From assembly GCA_024138015.1 (NCBI GenBank), contig JAMXBB010000003.1:37846806-37910805 (forward strand): a stretch of DNA of 64,000 bases. The letters are read 5' to 3'. The notes beneath the pieces are model-generated. The model had not been told where the DNA came from. It did no database searches and was given only the letters and a program-made list of their open reading frames with translations. Below, in pieces: positions 34,937 through 46,619 of this stretch. The stretch is from Lumnitzera littorea. Lineage: Eukaryota > Streptophyta > Magnoliopsida > Myrtales > Combretaceae. Positions within the stretch are counted from its first letter, which is position 1. Each line of letters begins with the position of its first letter. The translations under genes and the position numbers were made by a program.

Positions 34937-36900
34937 TTCGTATGCACTAAATTTTTCCATAAGCACTATGATTAGTATTAAGGATATATCTCTTAAAATA
35001 GAATAATTGTTAGTAATGAAAATGTGAAAGTAACAAAAATAAAAAATTATAAATGTCTATAATGTATTACTAATAAAAGATATTGAAAATTTATTAATAA
35101 TGAAAATGCATAAATAACAAAACAAAAAATTATAAATGGAAAAAAAATGTATTATAAATGAAAAAATACAATTGACATAAGTGGTTTTGCTTAAAATATA
35201 TTTATATTAATGAAAATGAAAGATTTTTTGATTTAAAATGATCACAAATGACATATAATAATGTATCTTCATAAATAGTAATATGCTGCTAATATTATTA
35301 TTCCATTGTACAAATTTATATGTATGTATAAATTATATGTTGTAGTTTTATATGATTCATGATGGTATTTTCCATAATTATAAGAAATGATACACTTTCT
35401 AGAATAAATTGGAAACTTTTTAATTGTGAGAGTGCACTATTATTTACCACAAAGTTGTTTCATTCTGTGTTTAGTCATGTCAAGATTAATTGTAAGTCTT
35501 CTATACGTACTTTTGTAATTCCCCAAAATACCCCTAAAAAATATTAGAGATAACCTTTAAAACATATACTATTCCAATCTAACTTGATAATACGAAGGAC
35601 AAATCATGTAATTCTCTCATTTTTTTTCTCTCTCCTTTAATTCTTCAAATATCTCACCTTTTTTAGGCTAAAACTAAATCTATAAAATGTTGACTACCAT
35701 TTTAATTTTTCACTAATTGAGATTCCTTTTTTTTATTTTCATTAACATAATTGGATTTCATTACTATATATTAATAGCAACAAAATGGATTATTTCAATT
35801 CATCTATTATTCTCTTCCTTAGCTAAACTTTTTATTTTCTTTCCTGCTTATGAAATTTTAGTCTTATGTATTTCATAAATTTACAACCTTTCTTCTACTG
35901 CTTTTTTCTTTTCCTCTTTTTTTTTTTTATCTCTTTAATTTTTATGGGGGCATTAACTTAATTTTATTCATACATTTGGTTTATTAATTTAATCATTAAA
36001 AAAAGTATGTCTCCTATCCTATAATTTCTTCTTGAAAGTACTTTTATAACTTGATTTTAGTTATACTTGAGTATTAACATAATTACATACCGAATTTCCC
36101 AATTAATATCTCCTTTATTATTTTTTATAGTTACCTGTGCCTTTTTGACAAATCAAATTAATATGATTAACATATTGTTGGACTATTTTAACAAATATAT
36201 TTGCAATGTATTAGTTGTTCATTACTTTATATTTACATGTATTTTAGAAACAACTTATATATGATTTTTTTTTTCACTCTTAATAATCACATATGTAAAT
36301 TAATTTAATAATTCTTTTGTGTATTGAATTTTATTATAAAACTACACATAAGTTTTGCATACGCATTACATTTGCTTTGTTTGCAAGTTTATAATTAAAA
36401 TTAAAAGGGTATGATTAACCAAAAAGGTATTAGTAATTATTACTAATTGAAAAGGTATTAGTAATGAAAAGGTATAAATAAAAAAATGAAAAATTTTGAT
36501 TAGCTAAAAGCTACTATTAGCAAAAAGATAACAAAATGGTATTATCAATAAAAATGCATAAATTACAAAAGTAAAAAATGTAAATTACAAAAATATATGA
36601 CTAATGGAAGGCATACTTTAAATGTGCATAGGTAGTTGCTATAATTTGCAAAGAATCATTATTCCCAAAAATGTTGTTTCATAATTAAAATTTAAAATTA
36701 ATGGTAGGTTTTGAGAAAAAAAGTATCGACTAAATGGTAACACAAAATAGATATTACTCCAATGAAGAGGTACAATAGTAAAAAAGTGATATTGAAGAGG
36801 TATGGTAGCAACAAGAAACTTTCCTTCAAAAAACATAGCATTTTATGTAAATGATGAAACTTTAAAAGTCTAATTTAACACAAAAGAGCACAACTCTTTG
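34200..36900. repeat. AT-rich region with recurrent degenerate motifs
   Basis: Two themes recur. One is a block of about 100 bases containing 'gagtacaatat', 'ttgtgtcatttt' and related words, seen near 34250-34330, 34735-34800 and 35415-35490, and possibly inverted near 36880-36950. The other is 'aatgaagaggtac/taat', near 34665, 36759 and 36793, with another at 38519. Between them lie A-rich words such as 'aatgaaaaggtat'. No ORF has recognisable homology. It may be a decayed dispersed repeat or an eroded satellite-like array. Confidence 0.35.
34905..34930. repeat. (AT)13 microsatellite
   Basis: Uninterrupted alternating AT for 26 bases. Confidence 0.9.
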
Positions 36901-37090
36901 CACCATAATATTTTTCTCATACAATTGAAATGCCATAGCTCTCTTGAAATAACATAATATTTCGTGAAAAATTATCAAGTATTTACACAATATTATAATA
37001 TATTATACTTTACTTAATTATATATTATTGATATGTTTGTTATGATATCTTCCAAATTAATTGATTATTTTTATTAATATTTTAAGCCAA

Positions 37091-37922
37091 TGTACAAATT
37101 GTCGATTGTCACCTTTCAGCCTAGAGCTCTAAAGGCCTAAGCCCATCACCAAGTTGAATCAACATCTCCAAGTATCTATCTCGCCCCTGCTAGATGGTTT
37201 CCCCACTAAGTACATAAGTTAGTTCAAACAGATGCGCTAGTACTACCTACCTTGCCTATAGCACTGGTGAGAGCCTAAGTAACCTTTAGGCACTTGCCAT
37301 CTCCTAAGCCTTTCTTTGGACCTAAATAGCTAAAGAGTTTGTGATATCTTCGGTCAAACCTAGAGCCCCCACGAGCCTTCCTAATATGAGCTTCAAGCAC
37401 TCAAGAAGTCCCCCACAATTCTACAGCTCATCGCCCAACCACTAGGAAGAGGCATTCCCTTTACCCGATTAAGCCAAGCTCCCCTTTTCTTATCTCTCTC
37501 TCTTCATTAAATGTTACATGACATCCTAACGTTTGGCCTAAGGGTCTAATTGTCAAGCTATAGTGGCCGGCTACTCTAATGTGATAAGCTCTCTTCCTAA
37601 GACCTACTAACTAGTATAAAGGTATGTATCCTTTCACGTACCGACAACACCTTTACCTTCAATTGCACCCTGGCTAATCCTTATGTATTACGTGGCTAAG
37701 CAGGTGAACTTCCTTTCTTATAAATGAGAGGTAGGACTCTAGGTAAAAGGATTAGATCTTTTGACTTCTTTCAATCCATCTTTGATTGCATTCTCTTGGA
37801 TCAATTTCCAATTACTCTCCCTGTTAACTTAAGTATTGAAGGACTCTAGTAGGTCAACTTTGCTAAAGGGGGCTTTTTGTAGGTCTACCACCATTAGCGG
37901 CTATTGGACCATTAGAAGTGCA
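37091..37922 (+). mobile_element. Probable solo LTR (832 bp)
   Basis: A GC-richer island in very AT-rich DNA. It begins TGTACAAATTG and ends GAAGTGCA, flanked by GCCAA (37086-37090) and ACCAA (37923-37927), a duplication with one mismatch. A TATA-like 'ttataaatg' lies near 37719, followed by sequence with 'cttaagtattgaaggact', typical of plant Gypsy LTR R/U5 regions. There is no coding content and no partner LTR, so it is likely a solo LTR. Confidence 0.5.
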
Positions 37923-37927
37923 ACCAA

Positions 37928-39455
37928 AGACTACATTTGTGATGCCTACTATCACCACGAATATTGCAAAAATTCTACGCATATATTTTTATCCCTAACA
38001 TAATAATTATAGGTTCAAAGCTCCATTCTCTCTACTAAACTCCAAAAAATATCCAATAGATTTTGCATTAGATTTGCACTCTCCCTCTCGTGATCATACG
38101 TTAATGAACCTCGTAGATTGATAGTAAATAGTAATGCATTATTTAATCTTACATACACTACTCAAATATTTCCATGCATACTTGGTATAACATAATATAG
38201 TTGATAAACACATGATCTGAGCAAACATAACAAACATTTTGCCTTTAATATTTATATAAAGGATTACTACAATTAGTGCATTAATTATATATATTTACAA
38301 ATTATAAAAGACTAACGTAAATATTACAATTTAGTTATATAAATTTATATAAATATATCTAACATGTTGTAATTATAACTTATATTTGGTTTTCATTCAA
38401 AATTTACATTAATGATATTGTTTCAAAAGATGGTGTTGATACTATGCTTTTAAATAGTTTCAGGTTAAAAACAAAGAATAATGGTAATTTTTAAGAAAAT
38501 ACTAATGATCTAAAATCAATAATGAAGAGGTACCATAAAAAAGTAACACATTGAGGACGTACAATAACAAATACTTAAATTTGAATAATTTGATATAACT
38601 CTAGATAGAAAATGTATCAAATATTCTTTTAACAAGAAGAACAGATCTATTCATGTTGCTATTTCAAAATATTCAATACAAATATTCAATTATTCTAAAT
38701 TTCAATGAATTTTTCGATAGGTAAAAATATATTTGTAATTGTAGTAAAGAAATTATTGAAAATGCATAAAAAGATTTAAAAATAGTTAAAAAAGAGAATC
38801 ACAAATTATTAACTTTTCAATTAGTTTTGTTTAAATGGATATACTCTAAATAATTATCAATAAACTAATTAAGAACATGAACACTATATTAAAATTTTTT
38901 TAAAAATTAAAAGGTATAAAGATCATTTGTTGTAAAAGTGTTAATATTTTATATCATTTTGCTATATATGAAATCATATAATGAATGAAATCTAAAAAAC
39001 CCATATATGCCTTTTTGGTACAACCAATATAAGGATTTAAGGCAGTAAATTGAGAAATTACGGAATAAAGAATCTATATGTAGATTACGTATTAGTGAAA
39101 ACAACAATAATATTATGGATCATTAAATATATAGTTGTTGAAGTCTGATGATACATATAAAGTTAAATTTGAAGTTAAACCACTTAAGTAACATCACTTG
39201 AGATAGGAAAAAAAGAAAATATTAATACTTAATGCTACTTAAATATACAAGATGATTATTATGTAAACAAAAACAATATAGATGAAAATGAAAAATAAAT
39301 AGACCACTTTAATGTGGAGAGAGCATTGCAAAAGGTTGAATGATAATTGTAATTTGAGAATAATTTTTTCCATCAACTTGAAACCATTTCAATTGGGAAT
39401 GATTTTGATTGAGTACGGTGAAAAAAAATAAAAAATGATTGTGTTTATGTGTGTA

Positions 39456-39458
<3 letters not shown>
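37928..39458. other. Unassigned AT-rich DNA
   Basis: No coding sequence or element ends. The 'aatgaagaggtac' word appears once more near 38519. Otherwise I see nothing in it. Confidence 0.3.

Positions 39459-39488
<30 letters not shown>
39459..39488. repeat. (GA)15 microsatellite
   Basis: Thirty bases of uninterrupted GA just upstream of the nested retroelement cluster. Confidence 0.9.
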
Positions 39489-39490
<2 letters not shown>

Positions 39491-39533
39491 TAATAGATAC
39501 ACAGTAGGTTTATGGTTCTACCTATTGGAAAAT

Positions 39534-39864
39534 TATTACAACCAATCGAAAAATCTCAAAGAAGCTAGTATGGCTAAAGGATTTTACACATGGCTAAAGA
39601 ATTTTACACATGGCTAAAGACTTTTCACATTAGTTACAACAAATTTACGAGCAATTCTAACATATCTATAGTAATTAGATAGAAATAATAAGAGATGTAA
39701 TAGAAACAACAAAGTATAAATCAAGGCAGGAGAGGGAAAAGATATCGAAAACCCTCTAAGAAAATCTATGTTCTATTCCGACTTTGTAGAGTGCAATGAG
39801 CTCAAAATCACCATAGCCACAGCATTTACCTTACAAGAAAGTCAAAGAAACAAGTCATATTTAA
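39534..39864 (+). repeat. E2 5' LTR, left part
   Basis: Starts TATTACAACC, where the 3' LTR has TGTTACAACC. It aligns with 57107-57445 through 'ggattttacacatgg', 'gagggaaaagatatc' and 'aaatcaccatagcca'. It carries one extra 'attttacacatggctaaag' unit absent from the 3' LTR. It breaks off at E1. Confidence 0.85.
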
Positions 39865-40347
39865 TGTTACGGTCTAAGTATATAGCAACAGTATAAATGT
39901 AAATAATCAATACATAATTGTATAATTTTATAGAAACGAATATTTTTTACTAGATTGTAATAGTAATTTTAATAATTGTAACAGTAGTTTTAGTAGTTGT
40001 ATTAGGAAGGAAAGTTAGTTACTTGTAACAAACTAGTAGATTGACTAACTAGTAGATTGAGATGTATTTCTATAAATAGGATAATGTCAATAAGAATAGA
40101 TAGACAAGTTTCAATCTAGAAAATGGTATTATACCCTTTAGAGAGTGGTTCTCTCGAAACAACAATAATCAAATTCCATTTTTATTTTCAACACATTCAT
40201 TCTTTCATTTTTTTTCATTGAATCACTAGTATCATAATTCATACCAATATTCACACTATTATTCATAATAGAATAGGAATTGCGAGTGTTAACAATAGTG
40301 CTCTTGTTGAAAATAGAATAGTATCATACTTCATTTTTTTCATTTTA
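39865..40347 (+). repeat. E1 left LTR
   Basis: Starts TGTTACGGTC and contains a TATA box 'tataaatagg' near 40070. It ends just before a primer site. The final dinucleotide reads TA where CA is expected. No clear similarity to 51277-51906 could be seen. Confidence 0.55.
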
Positions 40348-40348
40348 T

Positions 40349-40361
40349 TTGGTGCTTTCAT
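40349..40361 (+). other. E1 primer binding site
   Basis: TTGGTGCTTTCAT directly after the left LTR. The same TTGGTGC opening follows the E2 5' LTR at 52117, so both elements appear to use the same non-iMet primer type. Confidence 0.5.
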
Positions 40362-40410
40362 TAATCTTGAATTTATTCAAGATTTGGCCATAGCGAATCA
40401 TACAAGAAGC

Positions 40411-41560
40411 ATGACAACAACTCAAGAAGATATGCAACATTAGGACCAGAGAATGGATAAGTTAGAAGATAGAATGTAGCAATTGGAGACAAAACAACAA
40501 TTTTTACATGATATGATGATAAAGATGAATGAGAACATGAAACAAATAATGCAATATTACAAAAATGTTAGGAATTAGAATTCTTCAATGGATGATAGGG
40601 GAATTCATCATCTTCCAATACTAAAGCTGGCGACTCACAAGTTTATACTAGAAATATCAAGTTGGAGTTGCCAAAATTTGGAGGCACAGATGTGATGTTG
40701 TGGTTATTCAAAATTAACAAATTTTTTATTTTCATGACACACTTGTTCAAGAAAGGTTGAAGATGGCTTCTTTTGCTTTAGAAAGTGAAGCTTTAACATG
40801 GTTTCAATGGCTTTTAAGGAATGACCTATTAACATCTTATGATATATTCAAAACGCAAGTAAATATGAGATTTAGACCTACGGAATTTGAAGATTATGAA
40901 GGTAGGTTGACTAAATTGACTTAGACAGGTAGTGTTCAAAAGTACCAATTTGAATTTGAATCTCTTTTGAATCACATTTCTAGATTGTCAAACAAATTTC
41001 TCAAGAATTACTACGTATCTGGTCTTCAACTAGTACTTTGTGCAAAAGTCCTCTCTTCTAGACTCTAATCTCAATTAGAAGCCATAAGCATTTCTAAACT
41101 TCATGATGTAAAGTTACACACTCTTCAAAATCGAAATTCTCTTTCAAAACCATTTTTTCTATCCTATCCTCACAAAACCACATTTTCAAACCCTATTTTA
41201 TTTCAAAATCCTTAAAATTCCAAACCCTTCTCTCTCAAACCATCATTTGTTTCTAAACTAGTGTCATCATTTGGTTCATCTTCATCTAGTTCTAATAAAT
41301 CAATCAATTCTGCTTCAAATATAAATAAGAAAACACTACCAATTAAAAGAATGTCACCTACGGAGTTGGCTTTGCAAAGAGAGAAAGGTTAATGTTACAA
41401 TTGTGAAGAGAAGTGGCATATAGGTCATGTTTGTAAGGCAAAATTCCTTTTAATGATTGAACTAGAGGAATTATCATAAGAGATAGAGGAGCATGAAATG
41501 ATTGAGGAGTTGCAGCATGATATTGAGCAAATTGAGGAAGATATGGCAGATCAAGTGATG
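40411..41560 (+). pseudogene. E1 gag with intact CCHC knuckle
   Basis: An ATG at 40411 opens a Gln/Met-rich coiled-coil-like leader (MTTTQEDMQH, then RMDKLEDRM). The gag domain follows from about 40660: LELPKFGGTDVMLWLFKINKFF, ALTWFQWLL, FRPTEFEDYEG, YQFEFESLLNHI. The zinc knuckle at 41393-41434 reads C-YN-C-EEKW-H-IGHV-C, a perfect CX2CX4HX4C. In-frame stops interrupt it, several replacing expected Gln codons. Confidence 0.8.
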
Positions 41561-41599
41561 CAACCAATAGAAATTAGTTATCATGCATTGTCAGTTACG

Positions 41600-42040
41600 A
41601 TTGTACTTAAAACTTTAGATTACAAGGCATGATAAAAGGGAAATTGGTTTCTATATTAGTTAATAGCAAGAGTAACCACAATTTTATATAGGAACATGTA
41701 GCTAAGCAATTGAATTTATCAATTACAACTATATCTTAATTTCTTGTTATGATAGGTAGTGGTGACAAATTAGTTTGTAAGGGGTGTTGTCATAATATTC
41801 CTTTGCAAATACAAGGAATATCATTTTCTGTTGATTTTTTTGTGTTGCCTATTCAAGGAGCTGAGTTAGTATTAGGTACTTAGTGGTTAAAGACTTTGAG
41901 ATCAATTTTAATGGACTATTCCAAATTAACCATGTCTTTTACCTTTGGTAATAAGCTGGTAGAGTTGCTTAGGAATTCAGACATGGTTATTAAGGAAATC
42001 CATACAGCAAAGTTACATAAACTAATTATAAGTGATAATG
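41600..42040 (+). pseudogene. E1 aspartic protease remnant
   Basis: The frame reads GKLVSILVNSKSNHNFI and later LPIQGAELVLGT-WLKTL. This matches the Gypsy retropepsin ('vLvDSGStHNFi' to 'l.g.d.iLG..WL'). The catalytic DSG is NSK, so both the Asp and the Gly are lost. A stop sits where Gln or Met is expected before WLKTL. Confidence 0.7.
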
Positions 42041-42059
42041 TGGCTTGTTTTTTTGGACT

Positions 42060-43590
42060 ATTGGCTTAGATGGAGGTATCATGCATTAGTACTACTAACA
42101 ATAAGGAGATAAAGTCTTTATTGGGTAGATTCTCAAATGTCTTTGCAACTCTCTTATCATTGCCCCCACTAAGAGATGTTCAACACCATATATACTTGAA
42201 GGACGAGAGGATGACAGTGAATGTTAGGCCTTATGGATATCCTTATTTTCAAAAAAATGAACTAAAGAAGTTGGCAAACGAAATGATAAAGTCAGGAGTG
42301 ATAAGACCAAGCACAAGTTTTTTTTCTTCAGTAGTACTACTTGTTATAAAAAAAAAAAGGATGGTTTATGGAGGTTTTGTGTGAATTATAATGCTCTAAA
42401 TCAAGCTACCATTTCTGATAAGTTTCCAATTCGAACAATAGGTGAATTGTTGGATGAACTGGGTAATGCACATATATTTTTAAAAATGGATTTAAGGGTG
42501 GGTTATCATCAAATATGCATGTTTCCTCAAGATATTCGTAAGACAGCATTCAGAACGCATGAAGGGCATTACGAATTTGTCATAATGCTTTTTGGACTTT
42601 CAAATACTCTAGCCACTTTCTAAGAAGTGATGAACTTTATGTTTAAGTTTTATTTATGTAAGTTCATCATTATGTTTTTTGATGATATTTTGGTATATAA
42701 TAGAGACATGTAAGAACATTATCATTACTTAGAGTTAGCTCTACAATGTTTGAGAAAGCATACTTTCTATTTGAAAAAAGCCAAGTTTTCTTTTGGCCAA
42801 ACTAGAGTGGAATATTTAGGCCATATAGTGTTGGCTAGAGGAGTAAGCCTAATCCACAAAAGATCAAGGCAATTACACAATGGCCATAGCCTGTTACTAT
42901 TAAGCAATTATGCAGATTCCTAGGTTTAACTGGTTATTACAGGCATTTTGTCAAAAATTATACTTCTATTACTTATCCTTTAACAAAACTACTTAAAAAG
43001 GACTCTTTGTAATGGAATCAAGGAGCTGCATCAACTTTTGAGCTATTAAAAGAAGCATTAGTATCAACATCAATTTTGGCGTTACCGAACTTTTCAAAAG
43101 TGTTTATTGTAGAGACAAATGCTTCGAGTTTTGGCATTGGCGTAGTACTATGCCAGGAATCCCACCCTATTGCTTTCTATAGTAAGAAATTTTGTACAAG
43201 ATTACAAAAGGCTAGCGCCTATGTGAGAGAATTAGTTATGGTTGTTGAAGCAATTAAGAAATGGAGGCAATACTCATTAAGGAGACATTTCATCATTAGA
43301 ACTGATAAAAAAAGTCTCAAGGAAATCATGTCTCAAACTATACAAACACCAAAACAGTAGCAATACTTAATAAAGTTGCTGGGATATGATTATGAAGTGC
43401 AATACAAAATAGGAGCACTGAATAAGGTAATAGATGCCTTATCAAGACGGATGGAAGATGAAGCTCACTTTCATTCCATTTCTTTTTCTTCTTTTGATTT
43501 CATTACACTTATAAATAAGGAATTTGAAAATAATGAAAGTTGGAAAGAGTTGCGAGCCACATGTGTTCAAGGAGAAACATTGTAGTGGCT
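42060..43590 (+). pseudogene. E1 reverse transcriptase and RNase H
   Basis: RT runs from about 42180: VRPYGYPYFQKNEL, KSGVIRPSTSFFSSVVLLV, then a frameshift in an A11 run near 42350 before the DGLWRFCVNYNALN region. It continues with FPIRTIGELLDELG, FLKMDLRVGYHQI, FGLSNTLATF and FFDDILVYN (YxDD box, both Asp kept). RNase H begins near 43073 with ALPNFSKVFIVETNASSFGIG, then LCQESHPIAFYSKKF and YVRELVMVVEAIKKWRQYS, ending NKVIDALSRR. The first catalytic Asp ('TDAS') is TNAS here. Stops and the frameshift inactivate it. Confidence 0.85.
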
Positions 43591-43599
43591 ACTAGTTTG

Positions 43600-43796
43600 G
43601 AAAGATGGGTTGTTGTATTTGGGAACTAGAATATTCTTCCCAACACCAACAACAGTTACTCAAAATCTTATTATGGAGTTTCATACAACTCCTATAGTAG
43701 GACATGCAGGGGTGCTTAAAACCTTTAAGAGATTAAGTAGTTCTTTTTATTATTAAAGAGTGAGACAAGAAGTAGAAGAATTTGTGAAGCATTACC
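43600..43796 (+). pseudogene. E1 integrase, N-terminal part
   Basis: Reads QNLIMEFHTTPIVGHAGVLKTFKRL and then VRQEVEEFVKHYHV, the HHCC zinc-binding start of a Gypsy integrase (H..P..GH.G...T). It stops at ATGTA, the E3 target duplication, in the middle of the 'C..C' motif, and resumes at 50122. Confidence 0.8.
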
Positions 43797-43801
43797 ATGT
43801 A

Positions 43802-44647
43802 TGATGGGAATTGGGCTACTGGCCCTCCGACTCGCAGTGGAGCCTGAGGACTACAAGGACTGGTACAACAAATCCTTTTGTTTTAGTCGACCCCTGCAGA
43901 GGCTAAGTGCTTCTTTTTCGAGCCGTATGATTGCCCATCTTTCTGTAGTGTGTTGAATTGAAGATTACTCATCCGTGCTCAAATTGATCAATTACTTGGC
44001 ATCTTCCTTACCAAGAAGCCGAGAAAAAGAGACTCTGAAGTGACTAAGCCATCCCTGCTTGAATAAACTAGCTGTCCGTACTTTTTGTCCACATCTTCTA
44101 ACAACTTCGCCAATGTAGCATCGCCATGTATATAGTATCATGTATAGAATTTGTTGCACCAATGATTGCTTTTTCTTATATATCCATTTTTACCCCTTAT
44201 ATATCTTATAAATTACTACTTTAAGGTAATACCCATTTTATCTTTTCCCTTTTAGGCAAGTAGCCCAAAATTCTTGGGTATAAATACCCTTTGTATTTAT
44301 AAGTCATAGATAGACAGATTATCATTAATACACTTGAGTATTTCTCCTTTCTAGGGTAAACACTATGTTATTTTACGCTTGGCATCACTCTTATCCTTTT
44401 CCTTAAGTAAGATTAGGTGGCGAGTAACCTTACTGGACCAATTCGTACGTTATGTCGAATTGTGTTGTGAGTCTTCAGAAGTTCCATTGGTGCGTCATAT
44501 CCTTTAGAGCTATTCATGGGATTTGCTTACTTTTCATTTGTTGTTCATTCTTTTCGCACACTTCGCCCATTAACTCTTTCAAGCTTTCTGCAAGCTTAGA
44601 CCCATCCAATGACTGGCCTTGTTAGTTTTTGGTTACAGTTCACAACA
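43802..44647 (+). repeat. E3 5' LTR
   Basis: Begins TGATGGGAATTGGGC and ends ACAGTTCACAACA. It aligns with 49252-50121 over its whole length; the 3' copy has a short extra 'ccttgccaagtcatccttcat' segment. 'ggtgcgtcatatcc' is shared with the E4 LTRs. Confidence 0.9.
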
Positions 44648-44650
44648 TCT

Positions 44651-44662
44651 TAGTATCAGAGC
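44651..44662 (+). other. E3 primer binding site (tRNA-iMet, one change)
   Basis: TAGTATCAGAGC, which is TGGTATCAGAGC with one G to A change, three bases after the LTR. Confidence 0.8.
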
Positions 44663-44818
44663 GGACGTTTTCGTTCGAGTTGACGTGTGTTTTCAAAGTT
44701 CCATTATACTTTGTTTTGCATGTGTAAAATAGAGCAAGTTATTGTGTTCATTTGAGCGTTGTATTGTTAACTATTAATTTCCTAAAGTGTTTGTTTAAGC
44801 TTTGAATTGTGAGGAAGA

Positions 44819-45860
44819 ATGACTGACCTGAGTATGAATGTTGGTATTGGCGATGATAGTAGAGTTATTTACCATGGACGACAGTCTTAGGGAACTCCAG
44901 AAGCACTAACGAGAGACTTGATGAGGTAGCTAACCTTGCAAAACACCCATAAGTTGTTCAGCTTGTTAGAGGCTAGAACCTAGCTCAACCCGTTTAAGGT
45001 GGAGGAGTAGGTGGACGAGTGAGGAGAAGGATTAATTTAGCAGACATAGGAGATGGGGAAGAAGAGCATTTTGAAGAAGAGCGCATATGAATCCCCAGGG
45101 CATCCGACCATGTAAAGCTTCAGATTCTGATTTTCAATGGATTTGGGAATGCTGATAAATATCTAGAGTGGGAAGAGAAGGTGGAGCATGTGTTTGATTA
45201 CTATCAGTATGAGGACTACGAGAGAGTGAGAACTACTGTTGTTGAGATCTCCGGATATGCCGCCATGTGGTGGAAGAATTTTCAAATGATGAGGAGATGA
45301 GAGGGTTATCAAGAGATTAATACTTGGCCCAAGATGAAGAGAATACTCAGAAATAGATTCGTATTGGAAACTTATCTTCAGGATACTTTCACTCAACTTC
45401 AGGAGCTGAGACAAGTAGGTTAATTATTGATGTGTATGTTTAAGAGTTTCAAATATTCATGATTCGTTGCAAGGTGGAGGAACCACCAGCTCGAACTGTG
45501 TCAAGGTTTGTTACTGGACTGAGAGGAGATATTTCGGACATTGTGGAGCTTTAATGATTTACCATAATAGATGAAGCTATTAGGATTGCTCAACGAGTGG
45601 AGAGGCAAAGAAAAGGTCAAGTGCTAACCAAAAGGCTAACTAGTTGACCCGGACAGGAAAGTCATTGAACTCTACTGACTACCGAGCCGAGTGAAAAGGT
45701 TGATGCGCGAGCTGAGCATAAAGGCTGATCTGACAATGAAGTGCTGACCCGAACTTATGAGAAGGGGTAAGGATTTGGAAAAAAGATGAGCTAGATCAAA
45801 TGTTTTAAGTGCCAAGGGTTCAGACATATGGCTGCTCAGTACTTGAATCGAAGAACGATG
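44819..45860 (+). pseudogene. E3 gag
   Basis: An ATG at 44819 opens the frame (MTDLSMNVG). The gag domain runs from about 45130: FNGFGNADKYLEWEEKVEHVF, YAAMWWKNFQMMRR, then RNRFVLETYLQDTFTQLQELRQ. The knuckle at 45801-45842 reads C-FK-C-QGFR-H-MAAQ-Y, so the last Cys is Tyr (TGC to TAC). Stops and frameshifts are present. E4 gag is its closest match in the window. Confidence 0.8.
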
Positions 45861-46059
45861 GCTATCAAGGGAGAAGTCCCAAAGCTAAAATTAGAAAGCA
45901 CGGATGAGGAACCTAAGGACGAAGAGGTTTTAGTTGTGAAAGAAATGTCAACAAAGAGTTGGTTAAAGAGGACGTGTTTGTTGAAGACTTAGACAAGTTA
46001 CTCATGGTTGTCCAATGTACTATGAACATGGAACCCTTGTGAGAGAAGGAGCAAAGAGG

Positions 46060-46400
46060 GAACTTGTTTCATACCACCTGTAAGGTGAATGATCAGGTGT
46101 ACTCCCTTATCGTAAATAGTGGAAGTTGTACCAATATGGCATCGACTAATCTTATTTCAAAACTGAAGTTGCCGACTATTGCACATCTAAAGCTGTACAA
46201 GTTGCACTAGTTGAGCGAAAAAGGAGCATTACATGTCACCCGGTAAATATTACTACCGATCACTATCGGGAACTACTCTAACTAGATTCTCTGCGACGTA
46301 TTACCCATGTATTGCTAAGTAGACCATGGTTGTTTGATAGGAGAGTTATATATGCGTTATACATGACGCTTATAGGAACGCATGTATGTTCGAGAAGGAT
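46060..46400 (+). pseudogene. E3 aspartic protease remnant
   Basis: VYSLIVNSGSCTNMAST, where the family has IVDSGSCTNVAS. The catalytic Asp is Asn (GAT to AAT). The rest of the domain up to the 'LGRPW' region ('LSRPWLFD') is recognisable but broken. Confidence 0.75.
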
Positions 46401-46619
46401 GACCGGAAGATTACATTAAATATGATGCCACCAAGAGAAGTTAATAAGTTGCAGACAAAACTTGCTCACGGATTGAAGAAAGCTTTGGTGATGAATAGAG
46501 CAGAGATTTGAGAGGCCATTAATGCTGAAGAGAAGACCCTAATGTTGGTCAGGCGACTATTGGAAATAAAGGAGCGGGGTGAGCTATCCTAAGAGATCAA
46601 AGAGTTATTAGATGAATAT

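Noticed and set aside
34200..36900. CRISPR-like or other regularly spaced repeats
   Set aside because: The recurrent words are degenerate, unevenly spaced and AT-rich. There is no constant repeat/spacer structure, and this is plant nuclear DNA.
39435..39617. Frame with repeated Arg-Glu
   Set aside because: Produced by the (GA)15 microsatellite and the start of the E2 LTR.
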